This document shows positions 12,465 through 23,252 of a stretch of 64,000 bases of DNA, piece after piece. This DNA is from Scolanthus callimorphus. Taxonomy: Eukaryota; Cnidaria; Anthozoa; Actiniaria; Edwardsiidae. Both the position numbers and the translations under genes were made by a program. Numbering within the stretch: the first letter of the stretch is position 1; each line of letters starts with the position of its first letter. The notes below the pieces were generated by a model. The model did not search any database. It was given only the letters and a program-made list of their open reading frames with translations, and was not told the DNA's origin. The stretch is from NCBI GenBank assembly GCA_033964015.1, contig CM066913.1, positions 30,455,577-30,519,576 on the forward strand, given 5' to 3'.

Positions 12465-12934
12465 GTCAGGTACACAGAAGCTCAAAACGTGACACCCGCG
12501 GGCATCTTTTTCTGATTTTTGGCAACATAGCTACTTTTATTAATTCGAGTACGCTGATTTCCAAAATCGTTGTTGCCAAAGCCCATTTTGTTTTAACATG
12601 GTGTTTTCTGTCATCAAAATGACGTCATTGTCCATATATGGCAAACCATCTCTTTTCTTGTTTTAAGACTAAAGTAAGTACTTTTTAGCAATCAAACCAG
12701 CTTATTTTAAACATAATAGTACAAAATGTAAATTTCAATGTTATCAAGCTGTTTGCGATCATAAAAGATGACGTCATCATCCTTATATGGTAAAAATTAT
12801 ATTTTAGCGGATTGAAACTAAAAACACACTCTTTTCTCAAAACACAGCACACTGATTTTGAACGTTATCACCAAAAACGACCGTTTTGATGTCGACGTGC
12901 TTTTAAGGTCGTCATTATGAGATGACGTCATATT
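12465..12934. repeat. Left terminal inverted repeat
   Basis: Pairs with 15192-15663 along its whole length, including several GATGACGTCAT motifs (CRE/ATF-like palindromes) at about 12756-12775 and 12921-12931. It is AT-rich and gives spurious open frames. Confidence 0.85.
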
Positions 12935-13120
12935 ATTGATAGTAGAGTGTTTTGCGCTAGTGATGTGTCAAGCTTTAAGATTCGCCTGTAGCTAAGGATG
13001 TGCCCTCCGGTTAAAGAGATCCACCAATTGTCTTGAACTCGTCGCCTGGTGTAGTGTACTTCCTAAACCAACATGTTTAGGCGTCCACTTGCTTCCGTTG
13101 CTAGCCACGTAAACAATGTC

Positions 13121-13846
13121 CTACGCGATGCTCAAAACTCTAGTATGATGGCTTTGTTCAACGCAATCGCTATCAGAGATATTCTCCAATAGCTTCTGCC
13201 CTCCAAATAGCACATTCAAAAACATGTACAAACTATCCGGTACAGCGGAAATTGCGGCCTCATCGGTAACATCAAATCCCTCGTGCCCTGGTATTTCTAT
13301 TACATCTTTTCCTATTTTCAATGCGACATGAATCAACGATAGGAAATCATCCTCTTGTGGTCGATAGCTGGGGATAGTCAACATCGCATCTTCATCGCCA
13401 TCATTACTTATGCCCTGGTTGTAGCTGTCTGCTAGGAGCTTATATGAGTATGTGTAGGGAACAAGTAACGGTTCTCTTTCCGGGTTGTCCCGCTTTAGCG
13501 GCTGGACAAACTCAAGCAGGTCTCCAACTTTCTGCATAAGTTTTTCTTCGAACGACGTTCTCCTGCTAACGTAGGACTGCGGTATTTATGTGCCCGTTTC
13601 ATTTGCTAACTCACGATTTTGTCGCAGCGGCTGGACAAACTCAAACAGGTCTCCAACTCTCTGCATAAGTTTTTCTTTGAACGACGTTCTCCTGCTAACG
13701 TAGGACTGCGGTATTTGTGTGCCCGTTTCATTTGTTAACTCACGATACCGTTCCCATACGTCTGATAACTGGAGCACGTGATTCCGCTCAGCTGCATGCT
13801 GGAGTTCGTAGCAGAGAAAAATCATTGCAATGTCGGTTATCTGGGA
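13121..13846 (-). pseudogene. 3' part of transposon gene with in-frame tandem duplication and stop
   Basis: The minus-strand reading frame begins near an acceptor-like CAG at about 13847. It first reads I-T-D-I-A-M-I-F, then a segment with Y-V-S-R-R-T-S-F-K-E-K-L, then V-G-D-L-F-E-F-V-Q-P. A 129-bp unit (43 codons) is duplicated in tandem, with copies starting at 13501 and 13630. In the second copy read, a CAA codon has become TAA, which breaks the frame at about 13588. After it, about 138 codons run to a stop near 13121, with segments P-L-L-V-P-Y-T-Y and D-E-D-A-M-L-T-I. I do not recognise a fold. It is read together with 13919-14482 as one split gene inside the transposon. Confidence 0.6.
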
Positions 13847-13918
13847 TTCCTGTTTGTTTTTCCCTGTCTGATATTTGTAACTTGCTAGGCACTACTTATG
13901 ATATTTACCTTCAGCAGC

Positions 13919-14482
13919 GATGAGGTCGTTCACTCCCGCAAGGCGTACTCTCATTGTGTTATCCAAGTGGGATAACTCAATAATTGAGTTACTTACATTA
14001 AATGACGTTATTGATACAATCGTCTCACGATAATTCGCAGGTTTTTGGCAAAACAAGCATAAGCTCCAGTCGACAGGTACAAAGCTCCTTCTGCTACTTC
14101 GTTCCGGTCTTAATGTGCTAGCTGATGGTATTTCCTCGTCAGCGACAGCGCTTTTCCTACGTTTAGATTCGATTCTCGCATTCATAAATTTCTCTGTTAA
14201 GCGCTCAATTTTTCCCTTGTGCGTGAAGTCAGAGTAGCATTTCCTATGCCAGTGCAGGCCACAAGACTCAGGTCGAAATCCATTTGTATCAGCGAGATCC
14301 GTGATGCGCTTTATCGCCGCTCTGTATCGCTCGTCGTTAATTGCCTGCCTAGCTTGAGCAGCCTCGAGTAAACTTTCCAGCCCTGTTGCTTTTGCTTGCT
14401 TACAATCCTTTCCTTCATAACAGATCACGCAAACCTCTATACTTAGAGAACTACTACTACGCTTCCTACCAGAAGTGGCCAT
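13919..14482 (-). CDS. Zinc-binding N-terminal exon of transposon-borne gene
   Basis: Starts at ATG 14482 and gives about 188 codons to a donor-like GAAG|GTAAAT at 13919/13918. Residues C-V-I-C near 18-21, then C-G-L-H-W-H-R-K-C-Y near 74-83, then C-L-F-C near 142-145 look like a treble-clef or other paired-Cys/His zinc site. The middle is basic (E-S-K-R-R-K-S) and fits DNA or chromatin binding. The arrangement resembles a multicopy anthozoan family of unknown function that I recall. Joining it to the downstream segment leaves a phase mismatch, so the exact splice is unresolved. It lies inside long inverted repeats, so it is probably transposon cargo or a decayed transposase part. Confidence 0.6.
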
Positions 14483-14969
14483 TATAGAATCGTCAGATCT
14501 GTTTAGGTTCCTGGATCTTAACTAGAAGCTTCCTAACACACGAAGGGAAAGAGTTAATTTCGCACGCTAATTATCCCAAAGCAGACCAGGAAAACAACAC
14601 ATTGTGAAGCGTCGCGTCTACAACATAAAGTGCCGCGCCCTAGTCTCTTTCTAATTGCGTGCTTTGCTGTGCCAGAACAAACTAGAAAAAAAATAGTCAA
14701 ATTGCACATTACGTTTTTCATTTCTGAGTACTGTTTTTTCTTTATTTATGAGATTTGATTAACTTGAACAATTTCATATATTTATAGTCAAAGGGTAACA
14801 TTACTTAGACTTTCTGTGAAAAAAAAAAATGCTTTGATAAATAAGTTCTTACCGGAAAGGTGTGGTTAGTTACCGAAAAGTGTTGCTGTATGTTTTTCAT
14901 GACAGATAACGATTTACTTTTTAGAAATGCAAGTTTTCTTTGAATCGTAAAAAACTGTCATTCTCGTAA

Positions 14970-15055
14970 AAAAATTGTAAATTATTATTGTTATTTATTA
15001 TTATTATTTATCAATTATTAAAAAATGTAAATTATTATTATTATTATTAAAAATT
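14970..15055. repeat. TTA/ATT microsatellite
   Basis: Two runs of (ATT)n-type repeats, near 14980-15010 and 15030-15050, lie just inside the right terminal inverted repeat. Confidence 0.8.
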
Positions 15056-15191
15056 GTCAATGACGCAATAGCTGCATACCTTAATACAAGGTTTAATTGC
15101 ACAAATTATATAAGTTTTGCAACGTTGATTTGAAATTTGTGTGGACAAACTAACTCTACGCGTTTGTGATCCAGTAATTTACCATATATGG

Positions 15192-15663
15192 AATATGACG
15201 TCATCTCATAATGACGACCTTAAAAGCACGTCGACATCAAAACGGTCGTTTTTGTGATAACGTTCAAAATCAGTGTGCTTTATTTTGTGAAAAGTGTGTT
15301 TTTAGTTTCAATTCGCTAAAATATAATTTTTACCATATAAGGATGATGACGTCATCTCTTATGATCGCAAACAGCTTGATAACATTGAAATTTACATTTT
15401 GTACTATTATTTTTAAAATAAGCTTGTTTGATTTGCTGAAAAGTACTTGCTTCAGTCTTAAAACAAGAAGAAAGAGATTGTTTGCCATATATGGACAATG
15501 ACGTCATTTTTGATGACAGAAAACACCATGTTAAAACAAAAACATGCTTTGGCAACAACGATTTTCGAAATCAGCGTACTCGAATTAGTAAAAGTAGCTA
15601 TGTTGCCAAAAATCAGAAAAAGATGCCCGCGGGTGTCACGTTTTGAGCTTCTGTGTACCTGAC
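15192..15663. repeat. Right terminal inverted repeat
   Basis: Reverse complement of 12465-12934, beginning AATATGACGTCATCTCATAA and ending GAGCTTCTGTGTACCTGAC. It is followed by TA. Confidence 0.85.
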
Positions 15664-16436
15664 TATAGAGGGAGTGTGTCAACTAGTTTTGGCGCAGATT
15701 GCAGATTAGTATATTTTAGGGGTCAAATTTAATTTGCTGACGAGCACCCCCGCCCGGTTGATATGGGAGTCAAACCCCCGGTTGATTTGCAATCGACCGA
15801 GCTGACAGCGTAACTAAACACTATTCTAATACATTCTAATACTTTGAAAAAGGTATAATACATTGACAAAAAATATAAGATATTTAAAGTAGTATAATAC
15901 ATTAAAAAAAACGCCTTCCATCGGCAGCGTCATTTGTTAGACTAATTATTAGCTAATATTTAGACTGCAAGGGATAAAAAATGCAATGCCATTTTATTGG
16001 TTCTGATTGGTTAAAAATACGCACCGAAACCTTGTTGGCGCGCGTTGTGTGGCGTCATGCACTTAGATATATTTTGCTTTGATGGACTGAAATGGCGTAA
16101 TATTGCAAGCAAGACAAGGATTGACTGAGACTTAATCGACACAGGTGCCACGTTCGTGTTCATTTTGGAAATGGAAGCCAATTTTGCCAATATTTCCTTT
16201 GAGTTTGTCATGATTTTTGCCGAGAGCTCTGTTGAGGCTGTCATCAACATAGCATAAACATCGAGTATGGCTATTTGAATTGAACATGAGGAGGAAAACA
16301 CTATGTACCTCAGCTTCGCTACGGCAGGTAACACAAACCTCGGCCTTGACAAGTTTCACATTATGATGGAGCTCATAATTGTTTATTTCTTTCCTTGCCT
16401 GTCGTTATTTACTAAAGCACATCAACTTTTTTAAAG
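15664..16436. other. No gene; repeat-like sequence upstream of the CCP exon
   Basis: Short AT-rich direct repeats (AATACATT/TATAATACATT) occur near 15820-15905. A TTCTGATTGGTT motif near 16000, as in other coral-type repeats, precedes open frames on the minus strand that have no domain. Confidence 0.4.
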
Positions 16437-16613
16437 CTTCAAGTTGTAGAAAAATAACATCGCCATTACACGGATCCATGAACTGCACAAATGGTTCATT
16501 TGTTGGGAGTGTCTGCACGTTTACTTGTCATGGAGGTAAACGTGTCCTTGGAACGAAAGTCCGTCAATGTCAAAAGGACGGGACTTGGTCAGGGATTAAA
16601 GCAGCTTGCGAGG
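16437..16613 (+). CDS. CCP/sushi domain exon of putative LRR receptor gene
   Basis: The exon is flanked by TTTAAAG acceptor and G|GTGAGG donor and is phase 1 at both ends, 177 nt. It encodes one complement-control-protein (sushi) domain. The Cys pattern starts S-S-C-R-K-I-T-S-P-L-H-G and continues C-T...G-S-V-C-T-F-T-C-H-G-G, then V-R-Q-C-Q-K-D-G-T-W-S-G and A-A-C-E. The G-x-W core and four main cysteines typical of CCP are present. CCP domains are extracellular binding modules. The next compatible exon is the SRCR exon at 19464, which joins in phase. No signal-peptide exon was found upstream. Confidence 0.75.
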
Positions 16614-16799
16614 GTGAGGATTAATTAATCTCATAGCAAATTATGAAAACATCTCATTTTCAGGTTAAAAAGAACAGAAACAGAAAAAGTCATCAAGTAC
16701 ACCAGTAAATGTTTTCTTCTTATACAAATTTATTAACTTTGGGTAACAGCACTGTGATTTTAGGTGCTGTGCGTCGCAAAAGGATGACAGTTGACAGTT

Positions 16800-16915
16800 T
16801 CGGGAATAGGAGCGTAATATTTCCGCATTCAATGTTTAAAGTTCCACATTCAATATTCAAACTTCCACATTCAATGTTTAAAGTTCGCCATTCAATATTC
16901 AAACTTCCGCTTATC
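16800..16915. repeat. 42-bp tandem repeat
   Basis: Alternating blocks CATTCAATGTTTAAAGTTCC and CATTCAATATTCAAACTTCC repeat about two times each. Related AATATTC motifs occur at 19160-19275 in opposite sense, suggesting they once bounded one inserted element in this intron. Confidence 0.75.
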
Positions 16916-17104
16916 GGTCAAACTTTACAGTCCTGGGTGACCTTCATCAGTTACGTGTGACCACGATGGCCTCCCCAAAATGGAATCTGTTACAAACAGC
17001 CTGAATACTAAGAAGGCGCGCGCGCTAACGATCTATAGTTGATTTCGAGTTCGGTGATGGGAACGCCCGAGACTATATGCTGAATGGTACAGTGATACAG
17101 CTTT

Positions 17105-19163
17105 TAAGAGAGGCAGTCTGTAAAGATCGAGGAAGGCCGGAAAAACGGATTTTTACCTAACTTGTCAAGATAAAGCCCATCAATAATATATAAAAATTAT
17201 GACTTTGCGCTGAATATTTTACGAGAGACAACCCGAAGTTTGGAACAAGGTTAAAGCGCTGGTTTAAGCCCTTGGCGAGGCCGTTTCAGCATGTATATTA
17301 TAAGTAAAAACAAGAAAACAGCCCGTCACTTCGTGACGCTAGAATACTCAACCTGAGTTCCCCGTTCCATTAACTGCTGATTTACATTACTAATGACCTC
17401 CCTTAAGAAAGACCCCCTGCCGCATGCCGAAATAAATAAATGAAGGTGAGCCCCAGAGCCTTTTTTGTATGTTTTGCACTGGTCGTGTGAGTCAGTACGG
17501 CTCTGAAATCTGTCTAAGTCCGAAGAACCCGCTAAAATTGAAAACGCAAGCCTATTGCACAGAAAAACCATTTGACTTCGGAATTGTTTGCATGTTTATT
17601 ATATATCAGTTAGGGAAGAGAAGAAACAGGTAAAGTAAAACTGTTCTAAGAAATTTTTAGTTTATCATGTTTTTTTTAGAGAATTTCATTCGTGCGCTCT
17701 GTAGGCAGTGGCAGTGGCATATTGTTCAAACTTGAATGAAAATTTTTCTCAGCTCGAATCTTTCGAATTAAAATTATCCCGGCACATAATAGTAAGTAAT
17801 CTGTAATAGAACCATTTAGTTTTGAATGTCTATGGGAAATGAGTTATTTTTTAGTTTATGTGGGAGATTTCAACATGGCCGCGATGGCGGATTTGTTCGC
17901 TCGCTGAAAAAATTGCTTGAATTAGAACTTAGCCAAAGGTCAATCTTTTCCAACAAAAACACGCCCACTTGTCGAGAGATTTCCTTCTTCTCTTCGGGTG
18001 TGTGTCCTTCGTTTTGCGATACAGCGTAAGGATTTACACTTTGAGAATATTATTCATGGCTTTGCTTTGTGTAAATTTGTCACTCATTTCGCCTTAGCGC
18101 GCGAACAGGAAAGCAAGGCACTGGTGTACGTTTGTTCAAGCTGAATGAAATTTTTTTCTCAACTTAAAGCTTTCGAATAACAATTATCCCTGCACATTCC
18201 TGACAGTAATCTGTGACAGAACTATTTAGGTCTGAATGACTATGGTGCTTTCGGCTGTGCGAACTAAGTTCTTCTTTAGTTTCTGTGGGAGATTTCAAAA
18301 TGGCGGCGATGGCAGCTTTGTCCCTCGCTTAAGAAATCGCTTGAATTAGAACTTAGCCCAGGGTGAATCTTTTCCAACCAAAACACGTTCACTGTCGAGA
18401 TTTCCACCTTCTCTGCAGGTTTGTTAACTTCTTTTGGCGACACAGCTTCGGGCCTAAGCGGGGTGAGTGCGAACGATTTAGCCAATCAGAAACGTTTGCG
18501 CAGACAACCCGATTATAATAGTATAGATTCTAGGAAATGCGAATCGTTACGCAAAATCTAACTTGATCAATAATTAAAGAAATCATTGCTGAACATTTGG
18601 ATGGGTATTTATTTCCTGGACGTAATTATAAAATATTTTTTACATTTTGCGATGCAAATTTCATTATTCGCAAGCTCGTGCAAATGCTATTTAAAACTCT
18701 CATTGATTTTACTATGGGTCGTGAAAGTGTGCAAAGGTGTGGTTAAAATCTCTCCTGACTGGCCATTGGGAATATGGTGCAAATTTGTTATTCGCAAGCC
18801 CATGCGAATGTTACTCAATAGTTTCGATATACAGTGTGCAGAAATTGCAAAAAACGTTGCGAAAATGTAAATTCGCCATCCCTTGAGAAAGTGGCATGAA
18901 TTTGTGTGTTTGCTATTATTTTGCATGCCTTTTGCTTTGTCGGTGGATTTCAAATATTGCACTTGTTCAAGGCATGGCTAGCAAAAGTAACGTAAATATA
19001 TGAACCAATTTCGCATAGCTTTTGCTTGCCCTAGTGATGCATTGTGAATATGAAATTTCGTGCAGTGCACGCACCGGTAAACAAGACAAATCAAAATGAA
19101 GATGACACGCTCTTATCTCAGCGCCCGAAAACGATCCTCGATCTTTATAGACTGCCTCTCTTA
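17105..19163. mobile_element. Intron insertion bounded by a 30-bp inverted repeat
   Basis: TTAAGAGAGGCAGTCTGTAA (from 17105) and the complement near 19144-19163 form terminal inverted repeats (30 bp, few mismatches). The interior contains a direct duplication: the block at about 17727-18030 returns, diverged, at 18143-18450 (shared GTGGGAGATTTCAA, GCTTGAATTAGAACTTAGCC). No transposase is visible. Confidence 0.5.
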
Positions 19164-19463
19164 ATATTCCAACTTGCAATATTCTCGAATACATCAAACT
19201 ACCAATATTCATATTCAAACTAATTTTTCTAATATTCAAATTAACTAGACTAGAAAGTTTATATTTAATATTCAATGTTCGGCCGCTTCACCTCCGAGAC
19301 AGCTTTTTCTTAGACATGGTGCCCAATGGCCGGGTCTTGGCACAATTAAATACGACTGAGTATAATAATTAAATACGACACGCTGCTTCAATGATTTTAT
19401 TCCGAAAAAATCGTAAGCTTGTGTCTTTTTTATCACCATTTTCGTTTATCTTGATTTTCAAAG

Positions 19464-19778
19464 CAAAGATAAGGTTACGCAATGGCTACAGTGCAAAGGA
19501 CGGGGATGTTGAAATGCTCCTTGACAACAAGTGGAAGCTGGTTTGCCGTACTTCATATGGGGATTTAACTACTGCAAAAGTTGTATGTCGCTCCCTTGGC
19601 TATGAAGGAAATGGTGTCATAATCAGCACAGAGAAACGTCCTTATATGGAAGACGCGTGGATGGCTGTGCAAAGATGTTCTGGCAAAGAAACATCCATCA
19701 CTGATTGTCCGGGCACCATAGCTCGCTATGCCTGTCCGTTTTTCAATGTGTTAACCGTAGACTGCAGAAACATGACAT
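19464..19778 (+). CDS. SRCR domain exon of putative LRR receptor gene
   Basis: The acceptor is CAAAG|CA and the donor T|GTAAGT. The exon is 315 nt, phase 1 at both ends. It encodes a complete scavenger-receptor cysteine-rich domain. It opens I-R-L-R-N-G-Y-S-A-K-D-G-D-V-E-M, then W-K-L-V-C, then V-V-C-R-S-L-G-Y, then C-S-G-K-E-T-S-I-T-D-C and ends V-D-C-R-N. These are the standard SRCR landmarks, and about six to seven cysteines are visible. It joins in phase with the CCP exon upstream and the LRR cap exon downstream. SRCR domains are extracellular ligand-binding modules common in cnidarian receptors. Confidence 0.85.
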
Positions 19779-20101
19779 GTAAGTCGCTTCCCCTCCCCTT
19801 TCGTTGAAGACTCCCTGAAAAAAATCCTTCACTGCAGACTACAGCATATGCGAACAACGTGCTTCAGGTGGAATAAAAAGGGCATCAGAAAATGTTTCTA
19901 GGGTACATGATACAAAAACGAAAACCTCTTATAATCATGTTTATTGGGACAGCCAGGTCGTTGCCTCCAAAACGCTTATACTGACTTGTTCTTTTCTGCT
20001 TCAAAAGGTTTGCCTTGTAATAGTTTGACACTAACAAAACCTTATATTTATGTAAACTAGCTAATTATTATTGAATTTATTCTCATCATATTGCGTCTCA
20101 G

Positions 20102-20216
20102 GTCCAGTAAACTGCAATTGCGTTTTCAAAAGGAGTTTGGAAATTACCTGCCACTCTGGTTTGGCGGAGGATATCATAGATCGGCTTCCCTACAACACAG
20201 AAATATGTTAGTGTGT
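20102..20216 (+). CDS. LRR N-terminal cap exon
   Basis: The acceptor CTCAG is at 20097-20101. The first two bases complete a Cys codon with the preceding SRCR exon, giving C-P-V-N-C-N-C, the hallmark of an LRR N-terminal cap. It continues L-E-I-T-C-H-S-G-L and D-R-L-P-Y-N-T-E-I, which matches the cap's beta strand and L-P-x-x-T pattern. The donor is probably T|GTTAGT at 20217. That leaves phase 1, while the LRR exons found later begin in phase 2, so at least one connecting exon has not been found. Confidence 0.7.
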
Positions 20217-20428
20217 TTTTTTAGTTTAAATCACTTTATCGTGTTATAACTTGAGCAGAATCTACGTTTGAGCTAACGATTGTCAAGATGTATGTAATTT
20301 TCTTGATATCAAGAAACTGAAGCATCGCATTATAAAATATAAAGCGCTCTATCTGTGGCGTGTTGTCAAAGAGGCAAATGTAAATAATAACGTCCACAAA
20401 GGCACCTCTCTTTCTTTTTTCTCTTCAG

Positions 20429-20533
20429 CAAGTTCTTTGGTATGAACATGAGTCAACTACACAGTCACTCGTTTCGCCTTGCAATGCACACTCAGCTCAG
20501 CAGCCAGGATTATTTCTACTATCTTTTGCGAAT
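20429..20533 (+). CDS. Weak candidate LRR exon
   Basis: A good polypyrimidine acceptor (CTCTTCAG) and donor (AT|GTAAGT) bracket 105 nt. They are open in the phase 2-2 frame shared by the other LRR exons. The peptide K-F-F-G-M-N-M-S-Q-L-H-S-H-S-F fits the LRR spacing only loosely, and the incoming phase from the cap exon does not match. It is listed as a possibility only. Confidence 0.25.
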
Positions 20534-20797
20534 GTAAGTTTGTTGACATTTTTCTCAAATTGCTCTGCTTCTGTCTATCGGTCTTTGATTATTTATGGAT
20601 GACACATCCTGTCAAACAGTAAAAACAAGCTTTGCGGCTAAAACAAACCCAACGCCCAAACTCACCCAGGCTAAAATAAACACAACCGCCCAAAGTACTG
20701 AAACTTGGCTTGGAGAATTGGATTGTTTTGGCATTTTCAGAATTTTAAAAATAGCATCTCAGTTTAGTATAGAGTAAGGTTTAACTAATGTTACATT

Positions 20798-21420
20798 CTA
20801 ATTCACTTCGTTCAAACGAATGTAAAACATGTTCCTTCTAAATAATTTAATAAAAACACAGGAGACCATATAAGGTTGTTTACACGCTCGAACCATATGA
20901 AGAGTTTTGGCGAAGACATGAGGCGCGGTTCCTAAGCCGAACGGGAGTACCGAAAAAACAAAGTACTTAGAATGGCCAGTAATAGGACACACCCATGAAA
21001 ACCCAAGAAATTGCTGATGGAAACTGAAGATTTCAATATGGTGGTATCCACTTTTAAGATCAAAGGGAAACATGAAGCAACCTTTTTCAAAGTAAGATAT
21101 AGCAGTTTTCCAATCTTCGTACTTGAAATGTTGCTCGGCTAAATGCTTGTTAATATATCTCAAATCTAGAATAAGGCTCTTTTTGCCATTTCCTTGAACA
21201 GACACTGATAACGGGTTTGTGACCGTAGGTCATTCGGAAAGCTCTGTAATCCTGCCAGAGTTCAAAAGTTCTAGAATGGCCTCCATACGAAATCAGAATT
21301 TTAAAATGTAGATTGTTGTTAGGGAACATGGCTGGAAGGGGAACAGTCGAAAAGGGTAATTTATACCCTTGTTCTACAACATTTAGTATAAAGTTGCAAG
21401 TTCCTATTTGTTTCCAAAAG
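20798..21420 (-). pseudogene. DIRS-like retrotransposon reverse transcriptase fragment
   Basis: The minus strand encodes V-T-N-P-L-S-V-S-V-Q, then K-S-L-I-L-D-L-R-Y-I-N-K-H-L, F-D-L-K-S-G-Y-H-H-I-E-I and V-L-P-F-G-L-G-T-A-P-H. These are RT motifs in the form typical of DIRS/Ngaro elements (tyrosine-recombinase retrotransposons). Upstream, the frame is broken by a stop near 21227-21231. No catalytic Y-x-D-D box, RNase H or recombinase follows, so the element is truncated. The CCHC gag-like piece at 21422-21752 is its probable 5' neighbour. Confidence 0.75.
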
Positions 21421-21421
21421 T

Positions 21422-21752
21422 CTAAGTTTTTACGGAGATTGCCTTTGACACTGGGTGTAAATCTTCTTCTCCTAATTCGTAATCTTCATTTGATACCGGC
21501 ATAGTACTTTCAAATTCATTCAGTGGGCTGTTCATCTCATGCGCGGTACTGTGCGCCTGGTGCTGGTGTGGAAACGGTGCTTGTCGCGGGTTGGGCTCCA
21601 CTGGTATTGTAGGGACGGTAGTATCTGTGCTCATCTTTCCAATACGTTGCCCTGCAGTCCTTAGCCCAGTGACCATACGCGTAGCACCGATGGCATCTGT
21701 TTCTGTCGTTAGCTGAGGCTCCATTCCCTAGTATCTGGGTAACAAAAAACAA
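21422..21752 (-). pseudogene. Gag-like CCHC zinc-knuckle fragment
   Basis: One minus frame contains C-H-R-C-Y-A-Y-G-H-W-A-K-D-C, a CX2CX4HX4C zinc knuckle, followed by a Pro/Ala/Thr-rich tail. Another frame carries the rest of the sequence, so a frameshift is likely. It sits directly upstream of the DIRS-like RT and is read as that element's nucleic-acid-binding protein. Confidence 0.6.
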
Positions 21753-21759
21753 ATATATT

Positions 21760-23183
21760 GGGATATATTGGCGTAAAAATGGCCTAAGTTGTAGTAATGA
21801 TGCTGAAATCCTAGTATGGAAAACGAGCGTGAAGTGAACTCACGACGCGAAGGGCGTAGTATAAATAAGGAATCCAACAATAGAAAACTGTTAAAGGATG
21901 TAAATACCGATATGCTTAGGTTACGTAACCCTAAAAATAGCAAACAAGGGAATGCGATAGCAATCATAACATAGGAAAATACATTTAACCTGGGAAACCT
22001 GAAAGTTTTGAGGGTAGGTTAGATTTGAGTTGTGTCTATGTTGCAGGTTGAAATGAATGTCAGTTAGAAATGATTTTGAACTAGGTCAAACTCAATCTAA
22101 ACTAGGTGATTTTCAAAAGTCCAAAGAGAAAAGTTGGTTAGGGTTTGGTTTAGAAATGGGGATTGCATTTAGTTTCCTGTGAGCGCTAAAATCAGAATAA
22201 CACTAGTTTTACAATGGTTAGAGTTTTTTTTTTTAATGTGGTTTGCATTTAGTGATAATTACATTCATATATCACACTTGAGTAATTTCTGGGCCCTCTA
22301 CCCCATCGCAACGACTACATGGCCTAGTGGTTAAGGTAAGACAACACTAATTAAGAGGTTGAGAGTTCGATCCACGTCAGGGGCAAGAAGAAAAAGAAAA
22401 AAAGATACTCATTAGTTAAGGTAGGCAGGTGAAATAGGAAGATATGGAAGAGAGGGAAATAGGAGTTTCGAAACAAACAGAGAAGAGAACTTTTTAAAAG
22501 TCCATTGTTATGAGGGCGTATTTTGGTCGCCTGGCCACGGCACGTTGCGGATACAACCGGGCTCTCCTTATTGGCTCATTTGGTCATGGGTTTTTTCAAC
22601 GTCTGCTATTCGGCGGGGGAATTTCTCCATTTCTCCACTCCGCTAATTATTCAGTCTGCCATCTCTTTATAATAGAACATTTGATTTTACTTTATCAGCC
22701 TCTGCAAATGAGGTTTTGGACTGCCAAAGGTATCCAAAATTATTTCTTATCTTGATACGCTTAAGCGATTTAAATAATTGAAATATCATATCATCTGCTA
22801 GTCTTTCAACAACCTACCAACAACCTCAACCTCTTGCAACATCAGATTAGCAAAAAGAAGCATGCCCTACCCGACCATTGTGCTTTCAACTTGGCAAATT
22901 GGATTTTTGTACGAACAACTAAGGTGACGTCAAGATCTCAGTAGGTTCTTCAGTAAACTAGATCGAAGTCTAAACACGGCATAACATAAACTCGTGGAAT
23001 TCCCAAGCAAAAGGTGCAACTTTCTTTATTAATAGACTTAGTATGGCCAAGGTGTGACCGTCGTTTCAATGGAAGAACCGTAGCTCTGGCCCAGAATAAA
23101 ACAAAAAAGTGGCTTATAATTAGTGTTATTGTAATCATCGCTTGTATATGAACTTCAGTAGCTTTTGCCATTGTTGTTTACAG
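21760..23183. other. Intronic DNA with one tRNA-like SINE
   Basis: Apart from the SINE at 22318-22385 there is no coding or repeat structure I can support. A short stretch near 22698 (CAG followed by open codons and AG|GTATCC) could be a mini-exon with compatible phase but is too short to call. Confidence 0.35.
22318..22385 (+). repeat. tRNA-derived SINE head
   Basis: An A-box-like TGGCCTAGTGGTTAAGG and a B-box GAGAGTTCGATCCAC are at tRNA-like spacing, followed by an A-rich GAAGAAAAAGAAAAAAAG tail. The arms do not form a clean cloverleaf by eye, so a SINE is more likely than a tRNA gene. Confidence 0.6.
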
Positions 23184-23252
23184 GACTCTAAATAATGCCA
23201 GTATAGAGAAAGTTCCGAGTGGGACATTCCAACTCTTTGAAATAGTGGAACT
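23184..23252 (+). CDS. LRR exon
   Basis: 69 nt between TTTACAG and CT|GTAAGT, phase 2 at both ends. It encodes T-L-N-N-A-S-I-E-K-V-P-S-G-T-F-Q-L-F-E-I, a clear leucine-rich repeat with the S-G-T-F element. One repeat per exon with codon-interrupted L is the exon style of LGR genes. Confidence 0.75.

Larger units (their letters stand above)
12465..15663. mobile_element. DNA transposon with about 470-bp terminal inverted repeats
   Basis: The left end starts GTCAGGTACACAGAAGCTCA and the right end is its complement. Both are flanked by TA, a possible 2-bp target duplication. The inverted repeats span 12465-12934 and 15192-15663 and are highly similar by eye. The interior of about 2.26 kb holds a broken minus-strand gene with a zinc-binding N-terminus. 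I see no DDE transposase signature, so it is either non-autonomous or uses a protein I do not recognise. TIRs of this length with a TA duplication are unusual for Tc1/mariner. The superfamily is left open. Confidence 0.85.

Noticed and set aside
22318..22385. Functional tRNA gene on the plus strand
   Set aside because: No clean cloverleaf by eye and an A-rich tail follows, typical of a SINE.
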